DNA from: Ruegeria arenilitoris
GTDB taxonomy: Bacteria > Pseudomonadota > Alphaproteobacteria > Rhodobacterales > Rhodobacteraceae
Direction of reading: 5' to 3'
Assembly (NCBI RefSeq): GCF_013035315.1
Contig: NZ_WQHP01000011.1
Location: 55,874-119,873, forward strand
DNA: 64,000 bases
Positions 18,097 to 27,799 of this stretch are shown here, piece by piece. Every line of letters starts with the position of its first letter. The stretch's first letter is position 1. The notes beneath the pieces were generated by a model that was given only the letters and a program-made list of their open reading frames with translations, was not told the origin of the DNA and did not search any database. A program made the translations under genes and the position numbers.

Positions 18097-18324
18097 ATGC
18101 CCCAGTACAATGACATGATCGAGCTGTCGGTCGAGGATATGGACCTGATCGAAACAGCGCTGCGGGGGTCGGTTGCAAACCTGTCGCAAGCCGCGCTGCA
18201 AGAAGGCGATGCCGGCAAGGCCGAACGCGAGGACACACTGCGGCGAATTCACGATCTTTTGGGCAAGCTTCACGATCAAAAGGTCTTCTATCGCCCCAAA
18301 GACAAGGTGTACCTGGGAGGCTAA
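18097..18324 (+). CDS. Small hypothetical protein, 75 aa
   Basis: The acidic 75-aa protein is helical by eye, with IELSVEDMDLIETALRGSV and a second helix DTLRRIHDLLGKLHDQKVF, ending in a short strand-like tail. It has no membrane segment or motif I recognise. GGAGG lies 9-13 nt upstream of the ATG. It converges on the MFS gene with 6 nt between. Confidence 0.7.
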   Translation: MPQYNDMIELSVEDMDLIETALRGSVANLSQAALQEGDAGKAEREDTLRRIHDLLGKLHDQKVFYRPKDKVYLGG

Positions 18325-18330
18325 CGGCCT

Positions 18331-19929
18331 TCAGCTTTGCGGCCCGCGTGTCAGGTCGACCGCGCTGTGAACGGGTGGCACTGGCCCCCGTAGCAACATC
18401 AGAGCCAGCCCCATACCAGCCAGTGCCGCAATAGCGGCCATCAGCATTGCGCTGTCAAAGGCATTGTCCTGCACGTCACGCAGAGCCTTGGCCAGGGTGT
18501 TGCTGGTCTCAGGGTCCATAGCGGCGATCAATTGCTGAATCTGGCTGGGCGTTCCGTGGGTCAGTGCGTGGGCCAAATCCTCACGCTGGGTTGAGCCTGC
18601 GGGCAGAGCCGCGATCACCTCGGACAGCCCCCGGCGGGTGGTAATCGACTCGGCCAGCCCACCCACCACGGCACCCAACGTAGCGCCAAAATAGAGACAA
18701 GCGTTGATCACACCGGACCCCTGCCCTACATGCTCTTCCGGCAGCAGGCGCAGGCCCAGACGGGGCAGCAGCGAGAAGCAGATCCCCAACCCGATGCCGA
18801 CGATCACCAGTTTCCACCAGATTTCGGCATATTGCGTCGTATTCGTTGTTGTCATCAGCAACAGGAACCCACAGGCCATTGCCCCCAGCCCAATCGCGAT
18901 GGGCCACTGAAAGCTGTAGGGTGCCAGGAAACGTGGCGCAGTGACCGACACGACGAACATGCTGAGGCTAAGCGGCATGATCGCGAGCCCTGCGCCGATT
19001 GGCGAATACCCAAAGGCATCCGGTGATTGGACGAAAGTATTGAAATAGACAAAGAAGCAAAACAGCGTGAAGCCGGTGAAGAACATGCCAGCGCCCGCCA
19101 TGAAATAGCGCGGGTGCTTGAAGTAGCGCAGCTCGATCAATGGATCGTCGCTGCGCCGGGAGACGATGACAAGGATGATCGTTGCCATCGCAGCAACGGC
19201 CAGCGGCACCAGGGTCAGAGGAGTCGCCCATCCGCTACTTTCACCGTTGCTAAGGGCAAAGGACAACGGCCCCAGAAAAAACAGCACGGCAAAGGCCCCC
19301 GGATAGTCGAACTTTGCTCCGGCCAGGCGTGTGTCCGGCACATAGCCCCGTTTGCTGACGGTCAGACCGATAACAAAAGCAGCAACGAGCAGAACAAGGT
19401 CTGTCGCAAAGACGGCCCGCCAGCTGATGTAATGCGCAAAGGCACCTCCGACGATGGGTCCGACCCCGATGGCAAGCCCGACGATTGCACCCCATGCCCC
19501 TGTGACGCTTGCGCGTTGTTCCTCGGGCGTGGCTGCGGTCAACAAAGATAGCGACGTCCCGAACAGGGCAGCGGCCCCTGCCCCCTGCGCACCGCGACCG
19601 AACAACAGCATCGCGCCGTCTTGCGCAAACAGGACCGAAGTGGAGCCGATGGCAAAGACGATCATGCCGAAGAAAAACACACCCATCTTGCCGGTGATGT
19701 CGCCCAGCCGGCTAACAATGGTCACCAACGAAGCGCTGGCCACGGTATAAGACGCCATCACCCATTGCAGGCCGGATGGGGTCAAATCGAACTCGGATTT
19801 CAGATTGGGCAGAATGGTCGCCACGGCGGTGGTATTGAAGCCGACCACCATCATGCAGATGGCCGTCATCGCCAATACGACGCGGGCACCGCCTTGGTGA
19901 ACCGGATCAGCAGACGGCTTTTCGGTCAT
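18331..19929 (-). CDS. MFS multidrug/proton antiporter, DHA2 (14-helix) type
   Basis: The 532-aa permease has a short cytoplasmic head and about 14 hydrophobic helices. FNTTAVATILPNLKSEFDL (helix 1) and the RLGDITGKMGVFFFG loop between helices 2 and 3 match DHA2 exporters of the EmrB/QacA group. The C-terminus holds a soluble loop of about 80 residues before the last helix. It probably exports a toxic compound or peptide. No regulator is adjacent. Confidence 0.87.
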   Translation of the reverse strand: MTEKPSADPVHQGGARVVLAMTAICMMVVGFNTTAVATILPNLKSEFDLTPSGLQWVMASYTVASASLVTIVSRLGDITGKMGVFFFGMIVFAIGSTSVLFAQDGAMLLFGRGAQGAGAAALFGTSLSLLTAATPEEQRASVTGAWGAIVGLAIGVGPIVGGAFAHYISWRAVFATDLVLLVAAFVIGLTVSKRGYVPDTRLAGAKFDYPGAFAVLFFLGPLSFALSNGESSGWATPLTLVPLAVAAMATIILVIVSRRSDDPLIELRYFKHPRYFMAGAGMFFTGFTLFCFFVYFNTFVQSPDAFGYSPIGAGLAIMPLSLSMFVVSVTAPRFLAPYSFQWPIAIGLGAMACGFLLLMTTTNTTQYAEIWWKLVIVGIGLGICFSLLPRLGLRLLPEEHVGQGSGVINACLYFGATLGAVVGGLAESITTRRGLSEVIAALPAGSTQREDLAHALTHGTPSQIQQLIAAMDPETSNTLAKALRDVQDNAFDSAMLMAAIAALAGMGLALMLLRGPVPPVHSAVDLTRGPQS

Positions 19930-20009
19930 AACACCACCCTAAAACTGTTGATCTTTAATGCAATTATTCAGCAGTTTAGCGATTTTTTTCGCTGCGCATA
20001 GGGTGCGGC

Positions 20010-20897
20010 TCAGATCCAATAGGACAACGCGAATGGCAGAACGAGGATCGTGGCCAACGTCGATACAAGGATAAAGCCCGCAACATCCGGTCCGTATTCA
20101 GGCACATGCTGGTCGATGAACAAATACGTCGCCACCGAAGACGGCATCAGGCAACACAGTATCACCGCGCCACGTTCCGCCCCAGTGAACCCGAACGACC
20201 ACACCAGCGCACTGGCGATGGTAACTGCCATGACCAGATGAAGAACTGTCAGCAGCACCGCCCGACCAAGGCTTTTGATCTGCAAAGTCGCCAGCGTATG
20301 GCCCAGCGTCAGCAGCATCAGCGGGATTGACAAACCGCCCAGGATGTCGAAGGATTTTGCCACTGGTTTCGGCAAGCTATACCCCGTTGCCATCAAGACC
20401 AGCGAGATGACCACTGCATAAATGATCGGAGACGTGGCCAGTTTCCGGGGCGAGAACTCACCCGCTGGAATCCACATACCCACCGTAAAGATGCTAATCA
20501 GCACCACAACGACAAAACCCATCGTGTAGGCCATGCCCGCGTCGCCCAGCGCAAGCAACGTGATCGGTAAGCCGATATTGCCGACATTCCCGTGCATCAG
20601 CGGTGTCAGAAAAGCACGAATAGGCAGGCGCATTGCCTTCAGCACAACAAAACCCAATACGCCGAACCCCGTAATGGCCAATGCCGCAGCCGCCATAACG
20701 TCCAAAAAGGTGCTTACCGCAATTTTGGTGGTGGACAGGTGCGAGATGATCAGCGTGGGGTACCCGACGCGCGAGACAATGCCCCCTATAACCTTGTTGT
20801 CAAACGGCGCTTTGATAACGGCCAGGGCATAGCCGATCCCGGCACAAATCAGCACCGGCAGAACCACGTTCAAAACGTTCAGAAACAAATGGTCCAA
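20010..20897 (-). CDS. AEC-family (auxin efflux carrier-type) transporter
   Basis: I start this gene at TTG 20897, 5 nt after GGGGA, giving 295 aa; the open frame upstream (to 20963) lacks any family sequence. About ten helices are seen, beginning LNVVLPVLICAGIGYAL, with the central break and second half LSIPLMLLTLGHTLA and LPSSVATYLF. AEC carriers export organic acids or amino-acid derivatives. It is divergent from mipZ across 217 nt. Confidence 0.85.
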   Translation of the reverse strand: MDHLFLNVLNVVLPVLICAGIGYALAVIKAPFDNKVIGGIVSRVGYPTLIISHLSTTKIAVSTFLDVMAAAALAITGFGVLGFVVLKAMRLPIRAFLTPLMHGNVGNIGLPITLLALGDAGMAYTMGFVVVVLISIFTVGMWIPAGEFSPRKLATSPIIYAVVISLVLMATGYSLPKPVAKSFDILGGLSIPLMLLTLGHTLATLQIKSLGRAVLLTVLHLVMAVTIASALVWSFGFTGAERGAVILCCLMPSSVATYLFIDQHVPEYGPDVAGFILVSTLATILVLPFALSYWI

Positions 20898-21114
20898 CCG
20901 GTTCCCCTGTAGCAAAACCCTGATTTGGACAGTGAAACAGGCCGGCAGCTTTGGCAAGCACACGGCCTAACCAACGCACCCGATTGAGTTTTCCAGTTTA
21001 GAGCCTGATATTGCCCTGTCATGGCGCTTGGGGTTCTTCCCTTCCCGGCCTCCACAACATATAGTGGTGCGTAACAACGTGTGGTTAAGCACGGCGGGAC
21101 ACGGGAATACAGGC

Positions 21115-21924
21115 ATGGCACATATCATCGTAGTGGGGAACGAGAAGGGCGGCGCAGGCAAATCGACCGTGTCGATGCATGTAGCCACGGCACTGGCGCG
21201 TTTGGGTCACAAAGTCAGCACACTGGACCTGGACTTGCGGCAGCGCAGCCTTGGTCGGTACTTCGAAAACCGTATGAACTTCCTGAAGAACTCGGACCTT
21301 ACCCTGCCCAGTCCGCGCCACCATGACCTGCCCGAGATTGACGCGACCAAGCTGAAGCCGGGCGAGAACATTTATGACCACCGCCTGTCCGCCGCCGTGT
21401 CCGAACTGGAAAGTGACAGCGACTTTATCCTGATCGACTGTCCCGGCTCGCACACCCGCCTCAGCCAGGTGGCGCATTCCCTGGCCGATACGCTGATCAC
21501 GCCACTGAACGACAGCTTCATCGATTTTGACCTGTTGGCGCGCATCGACTCCAAAGGAGAAAAAATCCTGGGGCCGTCGGTCTATTCCGAAATGGTCTGG
21601 AACGCGCGGCAGTTGCGCGCGCAGGCCGGGTTAAAACCCATCGACTGGGTCGTGGTCCGCAACCGCGTCGGTACTCAGCGCATGGTCAACAAGGAAAAGA
21701 TGCAGCGCGCAATCGAAATGCTGTCGCAACGGATCGGTTTCCGCATCGCTTCGGGCTTTTCCGAACGTGTTATCTTTCGCGAACTGTTCCCCCGCGGACT
21801 GACCCTGCTGGACCTCAAGGACATCGGTGTCAAACAGCTCAACATCTCGAACATCGCTGCCCGGCAAGAGCTGCGCGACATGATGAAAGAGCTGAACCTG
21901 CCCGGCGTCGAAATCGACTTCTGA
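21115..21924 (+). CDS. mipZ: MipZ-type ParA ATPase for division-site placement
   Basis: The 269-aa ATPase starts MAHIIVVGNEKGGAGKSTVS with the deviant Walker A motif (G12-S17). IDCPGSHTRLSQVAHSLADT follows Walker B. MipZ forms a gradient away from the ParB-bound pole and inhibits FtsZ. The VVRNRVGTQRM and FRELFPRGLTLLDL blocks are specific to the MipZ branch. The start at 21115 matches this branch; 29 codons of open frame upstream look non-coding. Confidence 0.92.
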   Translation: MAHIIVVGNEKGGAGKSTVSMHVATALARLGHKVSTLDLDLRQRSLGRYFENRMNFLKNSDLTLPSPRHHDLPEIDATKLKPGENIYDHRLSAAVSELESDSDFILIDCPGSHTRLSQVAHSLADTLITPLNDSFIDFDLLARIDSKGEKILGPSVYSEMVWNARQLRAQAGLKPIDWVVVRNRVGTQRMVNKEKMQRAIEMLSQRIGFRIASGFSERVIFRELFPRGLTLLDLKDIGVKQLNISNIAARQELRDMMKELNLPGVEIDF

Positions 21925-21945
21925 GGCACCAGCGCCGGATAACTG

Positions 21946-23184
21946 TCACTCAGCCGGTTGGTACACCGTGAACAGCTCTTTTGGCTCAGCTACTCCGCGC
22001 AGCATATAGCGCCCGACCGAGATCAGACTGGCAGACGCGCAGGGCTGCGCAGCCTTCGCAACATCATCCGAGATCAGGATACGCTGCCCCAGCGACCTAT
22101 GCATTCCGGCTATCCGAGCGGTCTGGTTCACAGTCGGTCCAATAACCGTAAAGTCCAAGCGGCTTTCAGACCCGATATTGCCATACAAAATCTCGCCCGC
22201 ATGCAGCGCCAATGTGAAATTCGACACTGGCAGGCCCTCGGCCTCGCGCTTGGCATTCAGCTTGGCCATGCCGTCTTGCAGGTCGGCAACTGCGGCCAAA
22301 GCCGCACGCGCATCTGCGTCGATCTCTCCAACATCGAACATGGCGATCAACCCGTCCCCCATGAACTTGAGGATGTTACCATCGTTTTGGTGAACAGAAT
22401 GAACCGCCACAGCTAGGTAATCGTTCAGCATGTCGATCAGCGCATTGCCCGGCAATTCCTCGGACAGGCTGGTGAAGTCCTCAAGGTCAAAATTCAGGAT
22501 GACCGCATCAATCTGCTGCAAAGAACCGCGCCGGATTTCACCGGACAGAACCCTGCGGCCCGCATCACGGCCCAGATAGACCCGCATCAGGTCTTTCGAA
22601 ATACGCGCGTCCGAGGCCGCCTTGAGTGCCAGCCCAAGATGGGGCATCGCCGCGTTGATCAATGCCAGATCGTCTTCGTGAAACCCTTCGGGCGCATTTG
22701 ACGCCCAGGACAACAGCACTCCGTTCACCACTTTGTCCGTCGAGGCAGCACCGATATGGGTCGGGCTGTTGAACGAAACACCGGTCGCATAATACTCGGT
22801 CGCACCGTGTTCCCGCAGTTCATTCAGCAGGGGATACTTGCTGGGTTCGTTCTGATCGACCAACCGTTCGTGCACAACGCTGAGCCCTTCGTTTAGGACA
22901 GCATACAAGGGGCTTGCGCGCCAGTGGTCGCTGGGCACTTCGGAGTATTCGAACTTCTGATGCTCACCGCCCTTGCCGTGGTACCAGCTGTAGCCAGTTC
23001 CGCCATACACCGGATGCAGCGTCGACTGCGCCGCGTGAAACCGCATGAGCGGAACGCCCAAATCCACCAGCCGGTTGCAATACCCGTCCAGCAGTTCTTC
23101 TTTTTGTAATCCTTCAAGCCCGCGCGCGACCAGCCAGTTGATAAGGTCGCTTGATTTTTCCGCCACGTTGTCCGAGGTCGTCAT
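21946..23184 (-). CDS. Class III adenylate/guanylate cyclase with sensor-like N-terminus
   Basis: The protein is 412 aa from ATG 23184; an ATG at 23214 would add 10 residues. The catalytic half (from about 225) keeps the metal aspartates (D233 in NFDLEDFTSL and D277 in MGDGLI), the base-contacting Lys273 and the Asn/Arg pair in IGPTVNQTARIAG, so it should be active. The first 200 residues resemble the GAF-like domain of soluble rhizobial-type cyclases. Substrate choice, ATP or GTP, is not decidable by eye. Confidence 0.88.
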   Translation of the reverse strand: MTTSDNVAEKSSDLINWLVARGLEGLQKEELLDGYCNRLVDLGVPLMRFHAAQSTLHPVYGGTGYSWYHGKGGEHQKFEYSEVPSDHWRASPLYAVLNEGLSVVHERLVDQNEPSKYPLLNELREHGATEYYATGVSFNSPTHIGAASTDKVVNGVLLSWASNAPEGFHEDDLALINAAMPHLGLALKAASDARISKDLMRVYLGRDAGRRVLSGEIRRGSLQQIDAVILNFDLEDFTSLSEELPGNALIDMLNDYLAVAVHSVHQNDGNILKFMGDGLIAMFDVGEIDADARAALAAVADLQDGMAKLNAKREAEGLPVSNFTLALHAGEILYGNIGSESRLDFTVIGPTVNQTARIAGMHRSLGQRILISDDVAKAAQPCASASLISVGRYMLRGVAEPKELFTVYQPAE

Positions 23185-23244
23185 AAGGTGTCCCGTTTTT
23201 GTTCTGCTGTTCATCTGGGAACGCGGGCAGAGAATTACCAGTGC

Positions 23245-23697
23245 CTAATCCATATGCGCCAGCCGCCGAAGCATTTTGCGCAACAGGTCCGTTTCCTCTT
23301 CAGAAAACAAGCCCGCAAGCTTTGCGTCATAAGCCTGTGCGACCTTGCGTAGATCGCGATATGCCGCCTGACCGGCTGATGTCAATGCCAGCCGCTCGAC
23401 CCGGCGGTCTGCGTCGTCGCGCGAACGAACCAGAAATCTGCGCTCTTCCAGTTTTGAGACCGAACGGCTTATCTTGGTTTTGTGGATCCGGGCGCGCAGA
23501 CCAATCTCTTTTGCGGTCATCTCGCCGTAGTTGCCCAAGTGGAACAGCACCCGCCACTCGGTCCGCAGCATCCCATAACGATCCTTATAGACCTGCTGAA
23601 ACTCCAACGAGCTTTCTTCGGCAGCACGGTTCAGCAAGTAGGGCAGAAAATCTTGCGGATCAAACTCATCTTTTTTGTCGGAAACGTCTTGTGTCAT
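23245..23697 (-). CDS. MarR-family regulator next to the homogentisate genes
   Basis: The 150-aa winged-helix protein carries TEWRVLFHLGNYGEMTAKEIG, the recognition helix HKTKISRSVSKLEERRFLV, and the wing RDDADRRVERLALT. It is divergent from hmgA with a 57-nt gap that contains an inverted repeat, so it is probably the repressor of the homogentisate pathway, responding to homogentisate like HmgR/HpaR-type relatives. The effector is inferred. Confidence 0.88.
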   Translation of the reverse strand: MTQDVSDKKDEFDPQDFLPYLLNRAAEESSLEFQQVYKDRYGMLRTEWRVLFHLGNYGEMTAKEIGLRARIHKTKISRSVSKLEERRFLVRSRDDADRRVERLALTSAGQAAYRDLRKVAQAYDAKLAGLFSEEETDLLRKMLRRLAHMD

Positions 23698-23703
23698 CCT
23701 TGT

Positions 23704-23721
23704 TAGTTACAAAATCAACTA
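23704..23721. promoter_or_regulatory. Inverted repeat, likely MarR operator of hmgA
   Basis: TAGTT (23704-23708) and AACTA (23717-23721) flank 8 nt within the 57-nt marR-hmgA gap, about 34 nt before the hmgA start. Size and place suit a MarR dimer blocking both promoters. Confidence 0.5.
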
Positions 23722-23754
23722 TTATCCGACAAGCAGCAAACGGAGGAATACGGA

Positions 23755-25110
23755 ATGAATCGTCAGACCGATCCGCATAAATTGACCCAGGCCAGCACGC
23801 CTGTCGGCACTCACGCGGGCTATATGCCCGGATTTGGAAATGATTTTGAGACCGAGGCCCTGCCCGGCGCGTTGCCTCAGGGCATGAACAGCCCGCAGCG
23901 CTGCAACTATGGCCTATATGGTGAACAGCTTAGCGGCACGGCCTTTACCGCCAACCCGCCCGAACGCACTTGGTGCTATCGCATCCGCCCTTCGGTAAAG
24001 CATTCGCATCGTTACGAAAAAATTGACCTGCCCTATTGGAAATCCGCCCCCTGCGTTGATCCCGACGTAATCAGTTTGGGCCAATACCGCTGGGACGCCG
24101 TGCCTCATTCTGATGAGGGACTGACCTGGTTGACCGGTATGCACACGATGACAACGGCTGGCGACGTAAATACACAGGTGGGAATGGCAAGCCATATCTA
24201 TCTGGTCACCGAGTCGATGGTGGATGATTATTTCTTCTCGGCCGACTCCGAGATGCTGGTGGTGCCGCAGGAAGGCCGTCTGCGGTTTGCGACCGAGTTG
24301 GGCATCATTGATCTCGAACCCAAGGAAATCGCCATTATCCCGCGTGGTCTGGTCTACCGGGTCGAAGTTCTTGAAGGTCCCGCCCGCGGTTTCGTCTGCG
24401 AAAACTACGGTCAGAAATTTGAACTGCCGGGCCGTGGCCCGATCGGAGCCAATTGCATGGCCAATCCGCGCGATTTCAAAGCGCCGGTGGCAGCGTTCGA
24501 GGACCGTGAGGTGCCCTCGAACGTTACCGTCAAATGGTGCGGGCAGTTCCACACGACGAAGATCGACCAAAGCCCGCTGGACGTGGTGGCGTGGCACGGC
24601 AACTACGCGCCCTACAAATACGACCTGCGCACCTACTGCCCGGTCGGTGCGATCCTGTTCGACCACCCGGACCCGTCGATCTTTACCGTGCTGACGGCCC
24701 CCTCAGGCCAACCGGGCACCGCCAATATTGACTTTGTCCTGTTCCGCGAGCGTTGGATGGTGGCCGAGGATACATTCCGCCCCCCCTGGTATCACAAGAA
24801 CATCATGTCCGAGCTGATGGGCAACATCTACGGCCAGTATGATGCCAAACCGCAGGGCTTTGTTCCCGGTGGGATGAGCTTGCACAACATGATGCTGCCT
24901 CATGGACCCGATCGCGAGGCGTTCGACAAGGCCTCGAATGCGAACCTCGGACCGGACAAGCTGGACAACACCATGTCCTTCATGTTCGAAACCCGGTTTC
25001 CGCAGCATCTGACCGCGTTTGCAGCCAACGAAGCGCCTTTGCAGGACGATTACATTGACTGCTGGACGTCTCTTGAGAAAAAGTTCGACGGAACGCCCGG
25101 CAAAAAGTGA
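23755..25110 (+). CDS. hmgA: Homogentisate 1,2-dioxygenase
   Basis: The 451-aa Fe(II) ring-cleaving dioxygenase turns homogentisate into maleylacetoacetate. Family blocks visible: [36 protein letters not shown], and the active-site region [20 protein letters not shown] with its His and Glu ligands near residues 341-347. GGAGG lies upstream of ATG. It is the first gene of the catabolic run and ends 7 nt before the LysE gene. Confidence 0.97.
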   Translation: MNRQTDPHKLTQASTPVGTHAGYMPGFGNDFETEALPGALPQGMNSPQRCNYGLYGEQLSGTAFTANPPERTWCYRIRPSVKHSHRYEKIDLPYWKSAPCVDPDVISLGQYRWDAVPHSDEGLTWLTGMHTMTTAGDVNTQVGMASHIYLVTESMVDDYFFSADSEMLVVPQEGRLRFATELGIIDLEPKEIAIIPRGLVYRVEVLEGPARGFVCENYGQKFELPGRGPIGANCMANPRDFKAPVAAFEDREVPSNVTVKWCGQFHTTKIDQSPLDVVAWHGNYAPYKYDLRTYCPVGAILFDHPDPSIFTVLTAPSGQPGTANIDFVLFRERWMVAEDTFRPPWYHKNIMSELMGNIYGQYDAKPQGFVPGGMSLHNMMLPHGPDREAFDKASNANLGPDKLDNTMSFMFETRFPQHLTAFAANEAPLQDDYIDCWTSLEKKFDGTPGKK

Positions 25111-25117
25111 GGACTAG

Positions 25118-25741
25118 ATGAGCTTTGATATCTGGTTAACCTATGTGGCCACGGTCCTGCTGCTGATGAGCACACCCGGGCCGAGCCAGTTGCTGATGCT
25201 GTCCAACTCGGCGACCAACGGGCTGCAGCGCGGGATATTCACGGCTGCCGGAGACCTTACGGCGAACCTGCTGCAAATGCTGGCGGCAGGGCTTGGGTTG
25301 GCCGCGATCATCGCAGCATCGGGTACGGCGCTGGCCGTGATCAAGTGGCTGGGCGTAGCCTATCTGGTGTATCTTGGGGTGAAGATGATCGTCAAAGCCG
25401 ACCGGAAAGAGGCGCACACCGCCCCACTCGCCAGCCGCAAGTCGCTTTGGATGCAGGGTTTCATCACCTCTGCCGCCAATCCCAAGGCGGTGGTATTCTT
25501 TGCCGCCCTGTTCCCGTTGTTCATTGATGGCGCGCTGCCGTTCTGGCCGCAATTCGCTATCCTCTCGGTCACCTACCTGACGCTCGACGGGTTGTTCCTG
25601 ACAGCCTATGGCGGCAGCGCCAGTTGGCTGGCCAAGCGGCTGAAAGGCGCTGCCCGTTTGTGGCTGGACCGCGCTGGCGGCGGGTTCATGATTCTGGCCG
25701 CAGTCTTGCTGGGGCTGAAGTCCCTGCGGGATGCCCAATAA
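25118..25741 (+). CDS. LysE-family exporter inside the homogentisate operon
   Basis: The 207-aa protein shows the LysE/RhtB signature STPGPSQLLMLSNSATNGLQR near residue 20 and ITSAANPKAVVFFAALFP near 115, with six hydrophobic helices. Such proteins export amino acids or similar small polar compounds. Its place between hmgA and fahA suggests relief from a toxic aromatic intermediate or an amino acid, but no substrate can be read. Confidence 0.88.
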   Translation: MSFDIWLTYVATVLLLMSTPGPSQLLMLSNSATNGLQRGIFTAAGDLTANLLQMLAAGLGLAAIIAASGTALAVIKWLGVAYLVYLGVKMIVKADRKEAHTAPLASRKSLWMQGFITSAANPKAVVFFAALFPLFIDGALPFWPQFAILSVTYLTLDGLFLTAYGGSASWLAKRLKGAARLWLDRAGGGFMILAAVLLGLKSLRDAQ

Positions 25742-25763
25742 CTCAAAAGTATAAGGATCACAG

Positions 25764-27020
25764 ATGTCTCTGATGAAATCCTGGGTGGCCTCGGCCAATG
25801 ATGCCGACCACCCGTTCCCCCTGAACAACCTTCCCTACGGCGTCTTTTCGACCGAAGGCGAAGACCCACGATGCGGTGTCGCGATCGGCGACATGATCCT
25901 GGACGTCACAGCAGCCGAAGCCGAGGGCCTGATCACGCTGGCGGATGAACCGCTGTTCGACCTGCCCTTCTGGAACCCGCTGATGGAAGAAGGCCCTGCC
26001 GTTTGGGCCGCTTTGCGCAACCGGCTGACCGCTCTGCTGGCCGAAGGGTCAGAAGAGCAAGCTCAGGTCGCGCCTTTGCTGGTCGCGCAGAGCGATGCGG
26101 AAATGCACATGCCATTTGCTGTCAGCGAATACACCGATTTCTATGCAGGCCGACATCACGCCCAGAACGTGGGCACCATGTTCCGCGGGCCGGAAAACGC
26201 TCTGCCTCCGAACTGGCTGCACATCCCCATCGGGTACAACGGGCGTGCCTCGTCCGTTGTCGTCTCGGGCACGGATATTCGCCGCCCGTGGGGCCAGCTC
26301 AAATCCCCCGATCAGGACCTTCCCGCCTTCCTGCCCAGCCGTCGTTTCGACATCGAGCTGGAAATGGGCGCAATCGTCGGCACACCGTCGGATGGTCCGA
26401 TCACCGTGCAAGAGGCCGATGACCACATCTTTGGTTATGTGCTGCTAAACGACTGGTCCGCACGCGACATTCAAGCCTGGGAATACCAGCCTCTGGGACC
26501 GTTTCAGGCCAAGGCCACCGCCACCTCGATCAGCCCGTGGATCGTGACCAAGGCCGCGCTGGAGCCATTCCGCTGTGACACTCCCGCACGTGAATTCGAG
26601 CTGCTGGATCACCTAAAGGATTGCGGACCGATGCTGTATGACATCGATCTGGAAGTCACGATGGCCCCGGACGGCGAGGACGCCACGACGATCGCTCGGA
26701 CCAACTACAAAGAGATGTACTATTCCGCGGCGCAACAGCTGGCCCATCATGCGACTTCGGGATGCCCGATGAATACCGGCGATTTGCTGGGGTCTGGCAC
26801 CATCTCGGGCCCAACCAAACCCGAGCGCGGTTCGCTGCTGGAGCTCAGCTGGGGTGGGAAGGAACCGCTCACACTGGATACGGGCGAGACCCGAAACTTT
26901 ATCGAGGACGGCGACACCCTGACCCTGAAGGGCCGCGCCCGCGGCGATGGGTACACGATCGGCTTTGGTGATTGCACCGGCACCGTTCTGGCCGCACTCA
27001 AAGACCCGTTCAAGCGGTGA
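25764..27020 (+). CDS. fahA: Fumarylacetoacetase
   Basis: The 418-aa hydrolase splits fumarylacetoacetate to fumarate and acetoacetate, the last step of the pathway. Blocks: FPLNNLPYGVFSTEG at the N-terminus, EYTDFYAGRHHAQNVGTMFRG with the Asp and His of the metal site (about 119-139), and NDWSARDIQAWEYQPLGPF near 229. The length matches bacterial FAH. Its stop overlaps the next GTG start. Confidence 0.96.
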   Translation: MSLMKSWVASANDADHPFPLNNLPYGVFSTEGEDPRCGVAIGDMILDVTAAEAEGLITLADEPLFDLPFWNPLMEEGPAVWAALRNRLTALLAEGSEEQAQVAPLLVAQSDAEMHMPFAVSEYTDFYAGRHHAQNVGTMFRGPENALPPNWLHIPIGYNGRASSVVVSGTDIRRPWGQLKSPDQDLPAFLPSRRFDIELEMGAIVGTPSDGPITVQEADDHIFGYVLLNDWSARDIQAWEYQPLGPFQAKATATSISPWIVTKAALEPFRCDTPAREFELLDHLKDCGPMLYDIDLEVTMAPDGEDATTIARTNYKEMYYSAAQQLAHHATSGCPMNTGDLLGSGTISGPTKPERGSLLELSWGGKEPLTLDTGETRNFIEDGDTLTLKGRARGDGYTIGFGDCTGTVLAALKDPFKR

Positions 27021-27562
27021 AGAAACTGAGCCAGCGCACAACATATGTTGGCTACATCGCAATGAGCCTGGACGGGTTCATTGCCGATAAAGCGGGCAGC
27101 GTCGATTGGCTCAACACCTTTAACGACAGCCTCGCCTCCGACGGGGGCGACGGCGGCTATGGTGAGTTTATCAGCGAGATCGACGCCCTGATCATGGGAA
27201 GAACCACCTACGAGCAAGTGCTTGGCTGGGGCTGGCCCTACGAGGGCCGCGTCGGATACGTGCTGACGCGGAAAACGGGTTACTCGGGCGAGCATGTGGC
27301 CTCTGCGGGTGACATCAATACGCTGCGCGGTGCGATCGAAGACGCGGGGCACCGGCGCGTCTGGGTTATGGGCGGGGGCGAAACGCAGCGCGCGGCACTG
27401 GATGCGGGCATGTTCGACACCCTGCGTGTGTTCATTATGCCTACGCTTTTGGGACGAGGATTGCCCTGCTTTGCACCGGGGCAGCAGCATTATCTGGAAC
27501 TGACGGACATCGCACGACAACCCGGCGGCATCTTGCAGATCGACTACAGCATCAAAGACTGA
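27017..27562 (+). CDS. DHFR/RibD C-terminal-domain reductase
   Basis: The 181-aa protein starts at GTG 27017 overlapping the fahA TGA (GTGA). GYIAMSLDGFIADKAGSVDWL, LIMGRTTYEQVLGW and VWVMGGGETQRAALDAG are the strand and NADPH-loop motifs of the YwjB/RibD-C family. These proteins reduce small substrates with NADPH, but few are characterised. It is probably co-transcribed with hmgA-lysE-fahA, and is followed by a terminator-like hairpin. Confidence 0.82.
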   Translation: MKKLSQRTTYVGYIAMSLDGFIADKAGSVDWLNTFNDSLASDGGDGGYGEFISEIDALIMGRTTYEQVLGWGWPYEGRVGYVLTRKTGYSGEHVASAGDINTLRGAIEDAGHRRVWVMGGGETQRAALDAGMFDTLRVFIMPTLLGRGLPCFAPGQQHYLELTDIARQPGGILQIDYSIKD

Positions 27563-27670
27563 CCCAGATCGCCAAAGCTTAGGTCTCGCAGGGCTTGGCA
27601 TGGATGTCTCGGCGCAGGCAGCAGCACGAGGCACCCTGGAAAGGTGTTGGACCCATCGGGGGCGAGGAAG

Positions 27671-27699
27671 TCTGGTCAACTTGATCCAGATCGTTTTTT
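27671..27699 (+). terminator. Possible terminator between the two homogentisate transcripts
   Basis: TCTGG/CCAGA with extra pairing inside the arms is followed by TCGTTTTTT. It lies about 110 nt after the reductase gene and 100 nt before the hydroxylase gene. Confidence 0.45.
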
Positions 27700-27799
27700 G
27701 CCAGCGGATTAGGTGGAATCATGAACACATAGCCTTTGGCACGACTGGTCGAAGGCCCAGACCTTGCGCCATGGGCGCCAGAGTATTGGGGGAGAACCC

